Source: Apostichopus japonicus
Taxonomy: Eukaryota > Echinodermata > Holothuroidea > Aspidochirotida > Stichopodidae
Assembly: GCF_037975245.1 (NCBI RefSeq)
Contig: NC_092568.1
Coordinates: 14,657,501-14,721,500, forward strand
DNA length: 64,000 nucleotides
Direction: 5' to 3'
Made by a program: the position numbers and the translations under genes. Below are positions 24,960-34,698 of this stretch, one piece after another. Within the stretch, counting starts at the first letter, position 1. Each line of letters opens with the position of its first letter. A model generated the notes under the pieces. That model made no database searches. It was given only the letters and a program-made list of their open reading frames with translations, and was not told the origin of the DNA.

Positions 24960-25465
24960 CTACTTGTCCACCCGATACTCATGGCTCGTACAGTAACTAA
25001 TGTCCATGTCCTGTTACACATGTTACCAACACAAAGTAGTAATAACTGATGCACGGTTGTGGCACATGAACAGTATAGTTGATGTACCAACCAATGAGTG
25101 CGCGTTCGTTAGTACGCGATTCTAAAATGAAGTCGTATCTAGTCGTGTTATGCTAAGTAGGCCTATGGATATACCCGAACATGGCCTTTCTTCGTTCTCG
25201 ACATAACGAATTAGCGTAATTTAAAGAGAAGTGTGAACTGGAATTAAGCGGTACGTACCTCCTTTACTTCAAACACATATCTAGTACGGTACAGTAACTA
25301 CTGTACTGGTGCCACCTGTAACATATGTTATTACTGTTCATGTCCCACAACCGTACATCAGTAATTACTACTTTGTGTTCGTAACACGGTAACATGTGTT
25401 ACAGGTGGCACCAGTAGTTACGGTACTAGCTATGAGTATCGGCTGACTTGTCACAGCTTTTTTTT
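24960..25465. repeat. Nested inverted duplication
   Basis: The segment 24962-25080 (cttgtccacccgatactcat ... cacaaagtagtaataactga ... ggcacatgaacagta) is repeated as its reverse complement at 25330-25465 (actgttcatgtcccacaacc ... ttactactttgtgtt ... atgagtatcggctgacttgt). Inside, 25282-25330 (ctagtacggtacagtaacta...ggtgccacctgtaacatatg) and 25392-25435 (catgtgttacaggtggcacc...ggtactag) form a second, tighter inverted repeat. It may be a foldback transposon or a local inverted duplication. Confidence 0.65.
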
Positions 25466-26551
25466 GGTCAGAACCAATGCTTGTCCTGTCTGGTGACAAA
25501 TTCCATATGTTACACTGTAACGTCTTTCTTCTCTTCAACTTCAAATATCAGTTGGAATGTATATATACCAGTAAAGAGTGGTTGACCTTTTCATGTAGAA
25601 CAGAATGAGAAGGGAATGTTTAGTGTTACCTATCCTTCCTTAAGCAGGGTGCTGTTACAGATGATAAAACAGCATCAGTGCAACAGCATATATGGACTGT
25701 TAGTGCTATAGCCCCTACTGAATATTTGGAGCGCGAACTTTCTTACAAACCTGAAAATATAATGTCACTCACACATCAATATTAACTTTGTTGTACGTCC
25801 TCTGCTGGTGTCGATTACAACAAATTCAATATGCCATGTTGTAGATATTGTAGATATAGCAAAACATTTGCATCTCATGGGCATCTGGATTTCCCCAATC
25901 ATAGGCAGATATCAGAAGTGATACTAGAATCATGGCTGCTGATGTAGTATACTCTTACAGAATGCCATCTTACAGCAATTGTTACAGAGTAAGACCTTCA
26001 AATTGAGGGCTTTCATTTGATAGAAATGACACTTAACCGAAAGAAATACACAACCTCCATTTGGTACTGCCATATACACAATATTACATCTCTAGTACAA
26101 TTCAGATTCTTGCTGTTTACAGATCAAAGAAGGCCCCCATAAGTGAATTGAAGAATGATTTGATTAGACTGATGTCTGAAGTCACATCCAATAGTCATCA
26201 CGGACGAATTCAATGTTGAGTTGCTGCAATACATCTCTGACAAACGTTGTCTTTTGTTTCTGATGTATGGCACCTTACATTGAAAACAGTTGGGGATTGT
26301 AGTAACAACATATAATAAGTCATGCCTGGATTATATCTACACAAGCATTCCTTTTGAGAGTATCATATCATTTGGGTACTTGAAAGCTATTAAAGCAGCA
26401 AAAAAAAAATGGCCCTCTGTTTTTCATCGTTGTGGTATTACGTCACACAATTCCCAGTCATCCAAACCATGTAAGTAATGACTGATCTCCATCTGCAACT
26501 TCATTTAGGGTTAGCCTAGCTTGCAAACTACTCTTGTGCTGCTTCATATGT

Positions 26552-26927
26552 AATGTATTCAGGGGTAGGAAATAGCAAATGTGCCCTACTGGCAAATAAA
26601 ATGTGATGAAGAGCTGTCTTTTGCCTTTGTTAATTTTAGTATTTAATTTTAATTATTTATTTTTAGTCTCTACATGCTATTTTTATTATGGCATCCCATA
26701 TCTTTTTGTAGCACGGTTAGCAATCAACAATGTCAATAAATAAAAATCAATGTTGCAGCGCATTATTATAGTATTGATAGCATACTAACACATCGTATAT
26801 ATTTCAGTGATATGGTCCGTGTGTATCGCTTTATTGCATAACGGGTGGTGGTTGTGGAATGAGAAAGTGCTCCTCTGATGTTGCGCCCCCCCCACTTTTT
26901 GGAAGCTTCCTACCCCCTGAATGTATT
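26552..26927. mobile_element. Non-autonomous hAT transposon, family B, copy 1
   Basis: The element spans 26560-26919 (360 bp). It begins CAGGGGTAGGAA and ends TTCCTACCCCCTG. The flanks are identical 8-bp copies of AATGTATT at 26552-26559 and 26920-26927, diagnostic of hAT insertion. The interior (accacccgttatgcaataaa region, 'gcatcccatat', 'gtgccctactgg') matches the element at 42236-42662 in the opposite orientation. This copy lacks about 50 bp of GC-rich sequence next to one end. Confidence 0.93.
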
Positions 26928-27429
26928 TAAATGCAAGTAACCGCTTGGACGGATTTCTCTCTGGTCTTCATTCGCAGAAAATGTGTATATGAAATAAAAT
27001 GTTTATATCTTAACATTCAATAGACTTTGAGAAATGGTTGCTGACTGTTCATGATGAATTTGTTGAGTGCCATTGTTAAATAATTGCTTAAATTGGTATA
27101 ATGTAGTATCCCTATACACATGGGACTCAAAAGGGTATTTTACTACAGTGCTGAAAATCAGAAAGATCTCTTTTCTAAATTATAGATTTCTGTAGTGTAA
27201 GCAAAGCTCCCTTGAATATCTCACTATTCTTAAGATTTTAATGTTATCTTTTCCATTTCAATGCTATTTGCAATGGTTACGAGATAATAAAAAATATTAT
27301 TAACCTTATACCTCTAATAACACTCAATTTCAAATTGGATCATGCATGAAAATAATGTGTAAATAGAGGGAAGCAGTAAATGTAATTGAGTAGTCCATGA
27401 ATGAAACACACCTGGTATCTCCCCCCTGT

Positions 27430-27520
27430 TTCCTTGGGAATCAGTAGCGTAACTTCTATGGGCTCGGACCGTGCTGAGCCGGGGGCCCCGACCAAAAGGG
27501 GGCCCCCGCTATACTGATGC
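27430..27520. mobile_element. Terminal fragment of an unidentified DNA transposon
   Basis: CAGTAGCGTAACTTCTATGG followed by a GGGGGCCCC..AAAAGGGGGCCCCC hairpin-like segment resembles the ends of common invertebrate DNA elements. No matching second end was found. Confidence 0.35.
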
Positions 27521-28080
27521 AAAGAAAAGGGTACCTCTTTGGATTGGGAGGGCCCGCTTTTACTGGAAAAGAAGTTTTTACTGAACAAGACAATATACAT
27601 ATTTTCACGTGATATGGAATACGGACATCATGATCATGGGCTCATTGGGTATTAATGTATATATCGAGCTAGTTGTGTTATTTATTATTATAATGAAAAC
27701 AAAGTATAGAATTTGAAACCCAATTCCAGCCAATGTTGTACTGAGTACAACATCGTGACATGATTTTTTGAAAAAATTCTAAAACGATAACCCACAGACT
27801 TGAAACTACGTTCATTTGAATGAAAAAAGGCAGGGCTTTCATGTAAATATTATAATAAAAGGTAAGAATAAAGATGCCTTCGGTGAATCTGGTAAGTATA
27901 AAAGCACAGAAAATTAGGCCTATAGATGTAGACAAAGTTTCAGCCGAAATAAGGCCTATGCTTACTGGCTAAAAACTTATCTTGTTAATGAGATTGAGTC
28001 GTTTCGCTGGTGTTATGCATGGCGATAACCTGAGGGACATGTCACATGTTTCTGAAGTGCTGCAGCTTCTGAATAACGTA

Positions 28081-28520
28081 TATGGCAAGCCATGTGGGAC
28101 AAACACCGCATAATATATCCGCGTATTAATTCGAATATATACGCGTATTAATTCGAATATGTGTTGTACATGTGTAAAGTTTCGCTTCTTGAAGCGATCT
28201 CTCGAGCCCGCCATAACATTTATCGTTTTTATATGTACACAGCAAGAGCGGAAATGTGTTTTCGTGTGCATTCGAATTAATCCGTGCATATATTGGATTT
28301 AATCCCCATATGTGTTTTATTTGATACGTGTATATATTCGAATTAATACGTGTATATATTCGAATTAATACGCGGATATATTCGAATTAATACGCGGATA
28401 TATTTAAGCCATATGATTGGCTAATAATATATACGCGTATATATTCCAATTAATACGCGTATAAATTCCAATTAATACGCGGATATATTATGCGGTGTTT
28501 GTCCCACATGGCTTGCCATA
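28081..28520. mobile_element. 440-bp palindromic TIR element (MITE) inserted in the hAT transposase
   Basis: The outer 51 bp at each end (28081-28131 and 28470-28520) are perfect inverted repeats starting TATGGCAAGCCATGTGGGAC, and similarity continues to about 80 bp with few mismatches. ACGTA occurs immediately left (28076-28080) and one base beyond the right end (28522-28526), a likely 5-bp target duplication. Subterminal regions are arrays of a self-complementary ~21-bp unit combining TTCGAA, TTAAT and TACGCGTA. No protein is encoded. The superfamily is unknown. Confidence 0.85.
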
Positions 28521-28644
28521 GACGTAGACCTCAGTACCTACTCCAAGTTGTTATCTGCTGTTGTCCTATTTATTACACTTCCAGTCACAATGGCGACCGC
28601 AGAACGGTCATTTTCCAAGTTGAAGCTTATCAAGACTTACCTGC

Positions 28645-28684
28645 GTTCATCCAGGGAGTTGTTATAACAACTCCCTGGTTCATC
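28645..28684. mobile_element. 26-bp perfect palindrome with CAGGG/CCCTG ends and 7-bp direct flanks
   Basis: A perfect zero-loop palindrome occupies 28652-28677. It starts CAGGGAGTTGTTA and continues directly into its reverse complement. GTTCATC abuts it on both sides (28645-28651 and 28678-28684). The CAGGG...CCCTG termini and short flanking repeats look like a hAT element reduced to its two terminal inverted repeats. Removing 33 bp would give back an uninterrupted hAT frame here. Confidence 0.7.
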
Positions 28685-28872
28685 TATCTCTCAAGATCGC
28701 CAAGATTCATTGGCTATCCTTTCTATTGAGAGCGACGAGGCATGGTCACTCGATATAGATGGACTTATCGATATGTTTGCTGAAAGGAAAGCCAGGCTTA
28801 GATCTACAAAAGTGGGATTGCACCAGCAATACTCCTTACTTCGGGAATGGAAATGTGCATTTGAGCATTGAG

Positions 28873-29552
28873 TTCATTTATTGGACATATCAGTCAGTTG
28901 TTTCAGTACCGTATGTTGTTTCTCACCCATACAATTTGTAAGATGTATCCAGAAGCCGAATTCCTCAATCCTCATTCCATGGTATATAGTTACAAAGAAT
29001 GTTCATAGCTATGTTGATAGTATTGTTCTGTCATTTCTCTTGATGTATTTTAGCATTAAAACATATTTCTCAACTGGAGACAATGTATAAATGCTAAATG
29101 GCCATTCAAATATTCTAAACCAAGACCCCCTGCATTGATCCTGCATAAATCCTTGGAAGATGGACCCATGGGCGTCCGCAGGGAGGGGCAAGGGGGGGGG
29201 GCACTTACCAGATTTATCAGCACGATCCAGTTTTTACTGTGTTACAAAACTTTTAATATTTACAGTGGTTACTGTAATCACTGTGAATCGGTTGACGTGA
29301 AGCAAGTAAGGACTCATTGACTCATGCATGCTTGCGTCAACTGTGACCGGTTTTATTAACACGTTTGCTGTAAAGACAGAACGTTATTAAGCAACTTTAA
29401 ATAACCTTGTAAGATTACCTAGTTTCATAGAGCAAAAACCTCTTAAAAATCGGGAGATCACAAACAGACAATAGTCTGTTCATCACAAATATAGTTTCTT
29501 GTCTGATCAATCTTAAATGTCTATTTTCTTTCAGTGACTTTGTCATGAAACG
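28873..29552 (+). other. Intronic, mostly unremarkable
   Basis: The only notable item is a fragment at 29168-29202 (GGGCGTCCGCAGGGAGGGGC then a G-run) resembling the end of a GC-rich DNA transposon. No exon is supported. Confidence 0.4.
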
Positions 29553-29607
29553 ATGTTCCTCGTTCAAGTAGACGATACTGTTAACATATTCGTATTTTCT
29601 TCTGCAG

Positions 29608-30434
29608 TGCGACGTTCCCGAAGTATAGTGAGGACCTCATACCAGGCCAACTGGGTTATAGAGTTTAATCTGTCATCAATCACACCGACAGAAAAATTGA
29701 CGGAAGCACATCTAAGGTTAGAATCACTTATCAATCTCCGAGCTAAGACATTAGTCGATTACTTCCAGCTCAGCATTTCTAGCATCCCTAGAGAAGAAAA
29801 GATAACGAAGACTAACGTTCTTTTCAAAGATCTCGTTAGCAATCATACATCAGACGCAACGAAAGTCGGTGTTGACGTTCTACCACTGGTTCAATTCTGG
29901 CGAAACGATCTGGAGGCCAAACATGTCATCAATATTACTGTCCATTGCTTGTCGACCGTGCTCAAAAGTCAATGTGAGCGGTTTATGAGTAAAATGCATC
30001 GTCCTGCTCAACAATTTACTAATCTGGTCACTGTGTCGATGGAGGGTGAAAGGTGCAAAGGGAGAAGCAAGCGAAGCTCTCAAAACAATAAACGAGACCC
30101 TCCCGTTAAAGAATTGTCCGATGCTTGTCAGAGACATTCACTTTACGTAGGTTTTCGTGAGGTCGGATGGGATGACTGGATCATTGCACCTACCGGCTAC
30201 CAAGCATACTATTGTGCTGGTGAGTGCATCTTTCCTATAGGAGAACAGCAGAATGGTACAAACCACGCAGTTATTCAGACACTGGTTAGTAGATTGGATT
30301 ACGAATCAGTACCAGATGTCTGTTGTGCGCCTGTCCGGCTTTCTCCAATATCTCTGTTGTTCTTCGATGATGATGAAAACGTCGTTTTAAGACGGTATGA
30401 CGATATGATTGTTGAGTCTTGTGGGTGTCGCTAA
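29608..30434 (+). CDS. Vg1/GDF1/univin-like TGF-beta ligand, exon 2 (prodomain and mature growth factor)
   Basis: This exon completes a 388-residue precursor. Prodomain residues 114-269 include WVIEFNLSSI. The furin site is RSKR (266-269), leaving a 119-residue mature chain. It has the seven-cysteine knot: C287, YYCAGEC (C316, C320), VCC (C352-353) and CGC (C385, C387). The C2-to-end length of 102 from C287 equals that of BMP7 and Vg1. RLSPISLLFF and NVVLRRY..M.VE.CGCR are closest to GDF1/Vg1 (RLSPISVLFF, NVVLRQYEDMVV.ECGCR). The sequon NGT (329) is the conserved mature glycosylation site. Vg1/GDF1/univin proteins act with Nodal through Activin-type receptors in axis and mesendoderm patterning. 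BMP5-8 is the main alternative. The apparent upstream ATG at 29553 is intronic. Confidence 0.94.
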
Positions 30435-30527
30435 CAATTAACAGCTTCAAACCATATTGCTGCCACAGTCGTGCCAAAGTGTTAAATCACAAGTAAAACA
30501 CATTGCCTGTCTCCTTTTCATCGTAGG

Positions 30528-30533
30528 AATAAA
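30528..30533 (+). terminator. Candidate polyadenylation signal of the ligand gene
   Basis: AATAAA lies 94 nt after the stop codon at 30432. Another AATAAA follows near 30789. Either could define the 3' end. Confidence 0.45.
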
Positions 30534-30539
30534 ATGCTC

Positions 30540-31955
30540 TCACATGGAATACATTTGGTTGTGGTATAGACCGCTCTGCCCCCGAGTACGCTTGACAACG
30601 ACAGGACGCAATTTCATTAACATACTTGTTCGTAAATTCAGTCTACAGTATATTATGCTATTGAGCTATTGTTTGTAATACGCGTAATGATGAGACCTGT
30701 CAACAAAGATTCCCGATATTTTGCATGGACGACACAGCAGACCTCACAGAGCATCCTGTCAGTGATGAGTTTGAAAGTCTCTTAAAGGCTAATAAATTTC
30801 TGGTAGTGATTATGGACGCAATCAACCGTACGCGAACTTTATCTACTACTCTCTATATGTGATGGTTCTGCATAGGGAACATAAAACAAAATCGTTATAG
30901 TAGACAACTGAACATTGTTTATGAAAACTCTTCGTCCTTTGATGTAGGTCTACTCAGTTAAGTTGCCGGTTAGCTTTCGTGATCATATTCCACTTCCTAC
31001 CAGTTTCACTCAACGGACTATAAAGTGAAGCGCTGAAGAGAAGCATCGATGGCGGTACCAATATTCATTAAGAATACATGCTTTGTTCTGTTTATGTTAC
31101 CATGAAAAGTAGTGAACACAAATGTGTAAATACCACACAAATAGATATTCCACAGCTGACAAACAAATGCTGAAAAACTGTGTGTTAATTTATTTTTTTT
31201 TTTTATCTCTGAGGATAATTTTAGCCTTTCATTGTACTTCTTGTGTGTCAGTGTATGCCAACGTAAAACAATGTTCTGTACAAGATATGTGGATTTTATG
31301 TTTTCGTCCAAATGGGCATAAATAACAGGTAGTTAGCATTAAACAATTGAAGCCATAATCACAATACTGTCTTCAAACATGATTCTGCATATGCAACGTA
31401 CATGCAATTAAAGTGCGGTTGACCTAGAGGCTAAGTCTTGATATTCTGCTTGGCAGACAGACTTTCCCAACATTTTAAGCATCTATTGTGACAGCATAAA
31501 ATGTTAATTTGTTTCGTTTTCTTCTTAAAGCTTTTGTCGGCAGTGGAAAAATGTTTCCATAAAAAGTTGCATCTTCATAAGATTCTAAATACACAACAGA
31601 AAACAATGACAGCTAAGCAAACGTTTCACCAGCATTTTAAGGAAAACTGAACAAGAAAATTATCATGTGAAAGTTCAAGTTTGAGCCCATGATCATAGAC
31701 CACCTACTTTGATCCAATTTTTTGAATAAGGAAGGGTTGTTTTATCCAGTTTAAATAGGTAACATTCATATATTATCGAGTTAGGGACAAAATATTGAGG
31801 ATGGGGTTTCAATGGACAACGTGGGATAGTGGACTAGAAATAATATTGCCACCGAAATATCCGTTCTTATTGAATACTTGTATAATATGCCAAGTACCTT
31901 TGGCTTGTAACCACTGAAATATAAAAACACACGTTGCCTAAACTTCAAACTGGGT
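30540..31955. other. 3' flank of the ligand gene, no recognisable gene
   Basis: AT-rich sequence with no exon or repeat I can support. Short frames on both strands at 31018-31325 are not protein-like. Confidence 0.45.
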
Positions 31956-32560
31956 TTGTAAACCCACAACCTTGACTTCAACAACCATATCCTTTTCTGT
32001 GAAGATCAACGGACATTTGAGGGCAACGTGGGTAAAATTCTGACAAGATATTTAGTACAAGAACTCTAACGACTTGTGGCATGTCAAAGGTCATTTGAGG
32101 TAAACAGTTTAAATCTGGGTTGGAAAAACTCATACTTGGTATGCATAGATTGTAGTTGGTGAGTACAAGATCTCTACTGAAGTTGGTGGACAAGGGTAAT
32201 TTTAGGTCAACAAATGTAAATTTCCCTTGGTGACTACAAGGACCCTCAAATGAAACCTTGTGAACATGAAAACTCAAACAGGGCAGCTTCGTTGAAGTTC
32301 ATACTTGGTATGTAGCTGTTTCTTTGTGAGTTCACAAACCTTGTTGAAAATGGAGAAGGCAAAGGCCAATTGAGGTCAACAATGTCGAAAAACCTTGTAA
32401 ACACGATTACTCAAACTATACATCTTGGTTGAAGGTCAAATTCCAAAAAACCTTTAAACCATAAAAGTCCTGCTTGTGTGAACTTTGTACTTGATAGGTA
32501 GGTCCACATTAGTGCAATAAGAGCCAAGAACATGATCACTCAGTCATGTTCAATACCTAA
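31955..32560 (-). repeat. Degenerate inverted-orientation array of the DR1-type repeat
   Basis: Phrases such as 'catgtcaaaggtcatttgaggtaaac', 'catacttggtatg.ta..tt..ttg.tgagtacaag' and 'aaccttgtaaacacga' recur every 110-150 bp. They are the reverse-complement counterparts of the arrays at 5.9-7.2 and 8.7-9.5 kb. The copies are strongly diverged. Confidence 0.65.
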
Positions 32561-32639
32561 ACCTTGTTTGCAGTGTTTCAGTTGAATGTTCTCAGACAAA
32601 TGTGGCTAGGAATCAATCAGCCAGTTGGTTATTTATTTG

Positions 32640-33470
32640 TTTTTATGATAAGGATAAGCGCGGTGTAAGAGCCATTCTAGTTCAATTTCTTCAAGGTAAT
32701 GGGCAACACCCACTCAGGGGCATATAGATGTGAAAATCAAAATAAGGTCTCAAATTGGAGAAGAATTCAGCGTGGACTCGCCCATGAACAAATAATGGTG
32801 GTAAGAAAAGAACAATGAAGGAAAAGAAAACAAAATAATTCTCCCTATTTCTCGATCACATCTACATCTCACAGATTTGGATAATATTAGGCTAACAAAA
32901 TGCTACAGCTTCCGGGGGCCCCGTCCCCGGACCCATACCGGGGTTGCAATACATCCCGCTGCAATTGAACTCCTTCAGAAATGTATTTATGTTCTTTAAA
33001 ATTGCTTCAACTTAGGACCAGAAATATCTGCAAACGCTGCAACTGAAGTCCACAGGACCGCCACCAGGATTTAGAACACATTCCAGAGAAATCTTAACTC
33101 CTCTTTCTATCATTAGTTTCTTCGCTTTATTGTCGAAACAACTAGAAATATCTCCAAATGTTTCGCCCCTGGAGAATTTGAAATCCTGTGTCACACTTGT
33201 ACTGCTGTGCTTTAAACTCGCTACGAGAGAACATGTTGAAAACCTAAAATCACCGCAGTTTGAGGGCTTTGTCCCTGGTCCTCAACTTGGGCTCTGCTAT
33301 ATACGCTCCATAGAATTTTAGAGTAAATAATCTTTTTTTGTACTCCCAGAGAATAACTATATGTGCAGTTGTAATTATAAAGCAAATTGCTTCTTTTGTA
33401 GATTTACTTTTCGAAACGTTGCTCTGTCAGTCACTGAAGTCGGTCTCAAAAGAGTAGGGGTGGGTTGGAA
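32640..33470. other. No gene; possible transposon end
   Basis: A GC-rich motif at 32908-32945 (CTTCCGGGGGCCCCGTCCCC GGACCC) resembles a terminal piece of a DNA transposon, without a detectable partner end. An overlapping pair of short frames on opposite strands at 33012-33321 has no known homology. Confidence 0.35.
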
Positions 33471-33480
33471 ATTAACTGCA

Positions 33481-33682
33481 ATTATAAGACATATCAGCTC
33501 TCGTGTTCACTAATATTCATGTTATTAACATTGATATTTAGCACAAGCGGCAAAAAGTGCAAATATTTTTCAGTACAGTACAGTTGTTTTTTATCACGCA
33601 TTTATAAGACATATCAGCTCTCGTGTTCACTGATATTCATGTTATTAACATTGTTATTTAGCACAAGCGGCAAAAAGTGCAC
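33481..33682 (+). repeat. Tandem duplication, 120-bp period
   Basis: About 80 bp starting 'ttataagacatatcagctct' and ending 'gcacaagcggcaaaaagtgc' at 33483-33560 is repeated at exactly +120 bp (33603-33680) with two substitutions. The overlapping 76-codon frame is created by this duplication. C-runs follow at 33713-33725 and 33848-33858. Confidence 0.9.
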
Positions 33683-34698
33683 ATATGCTGGGTAGGGGAC
33701 ACAACATCAATGCCCCCCCCCCCCCAAATTCAGTTGTAGTATCTCAAGTAGGCGCTAAGCCTATCGGACTCTTCTATCTCATGAAAGGAGCTCAGACATT
33801 GTGCTGTGAGATAAGTAGTTACTAATGTTTTATTTTCTTCTGCTCACCCCCCCCCCCCTGGCCGATGAGAAAATATAACTTTTCAATTGGGTTTAAATAA
33901 GAATTACGTATTTCATTTATAGCGTAAATAAATGAGGAACCGCGCTCATATATCACTGAGGCTATATGCTAGCCAGCGGATTATGAAAGCCCGCAGCATT
34001 CTCTTATCTCCTTTTCCAATTTATTATTTTTCGTCTTGTACAGTATGTTGTTTCATCACGTACAAGCATTCTCACACTACATGTGAATTATATTGTGCAT
34101 TCAATTTGGTTAGTAATGCCACATGATAGTTTTTGAGATAATTATATGTTACATAGGAGTTTTAAGACAGATAAATATATTGTGCTAAGCCTGGGTGCTA
34201 AGCTGATAGTCATGTTGTTGTTAAAACCATGTTACTCATTATACCTCAAGTTCTAGTTGTGTACGTATGTTCACAAAATATTATATTTGTGATTAAGTTA
34301 ACTGATGCCAAGTACAGGGTCGTAGCCTACGCTTGAGGGGGGGGGGCAGGGGAAGGGGCAGACGTTCCCGTGAGATTTGCACTTCCTAAAGTAGGCCTAC
34401 ATCAATGTGAACACCTGGACAGTATGCCCTTTTTCAGTTAGTTTGATCATATCATATCTTCTGATTTCATTAGTCAACAGTGTGCTACCTCAAGATTTTA
34501 GGCATGTGTTGAAGGAATGGCGTTCAAAATGAACATGTTTATTTTAACCGGTCATCACGCGACTTTGTTTTGGTTTTCACGAGTTTGGTAAGAATAACAA
34601 TAAACGTAGAGAACTCCTAAGATTTAACCTGCGTGAACAGTGTAGCAGTTTAATGTGAAACTACTGTTCATAAATATATGTATTCCGTCTATATTTTT

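Larger units (their letters stand above)
27981..28872 (+). pseudogene. hAT-family transposase remnant (C-terminal dimerisation domain), twice interrupted
   Basis: A first piece at 27981-28080 reads LVNEIESF, then after a frame change NLRDMSHVSEVLQLLNNV. The second, from 28527, reads DLSTYSKLL...FITLPVTMATAERSFSKLKL, then SISQDRQDSLAILSIESDEA and DGLIDMFAERKARL. The block P-V-T-x-A-(S/T)-A-E-R-S-F-S-K-L-K is the signature of the hAT C-terminal dimerisation domain of ZMYM/52-kDa-repressor-like transposases. The gene is broken in three ways: a frameshift near 28012-28020, a 440-bp TIR element at 28081-28520, and a 26-bp palindrome plus 7-bp duplication at 28652-28684 that brings a stop codon. 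Most of the protein upstream is absent. It lies in the ligand-gene intron and is surely non-functional. Confidence 0.85.
18392..29607 (+). other. Intron of the TGF-beta ligand gene (11.2 kb)
   Basis: The GT donor at 18392 and the TTTTCTTCTGCAG acceptor ending at 29607 bound the intron. From 18560 to 24230 I see no exon, only poly-G and poly-T/G runs (18781, 19139-19162), a GTACGGTAGTA-type short repeat at 21330-21395 and a TTCGCCCAAC repeat near 22820. An unrecognised minus-strand frame of 136 codons lies at 20479-20889. The right half holds a repeat array, an inverted duplication, a hAT MITE and a hAT transposase remnant. Long introns often carry enhancers, but none is demonstrable here. Confidence 0.85.

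Noticed and set aside
28490-28729. 79-codon frame across the hAT remnant
   Set aside because: It is in the wrong frame. The real transposase homology is one frame over and broken by a stop.
33465-33695. Protein with internal repeat
   Set aside because: The repetition is a recent 120-bp DNA duplication in frame by divisibility, and composition is not coding-like.
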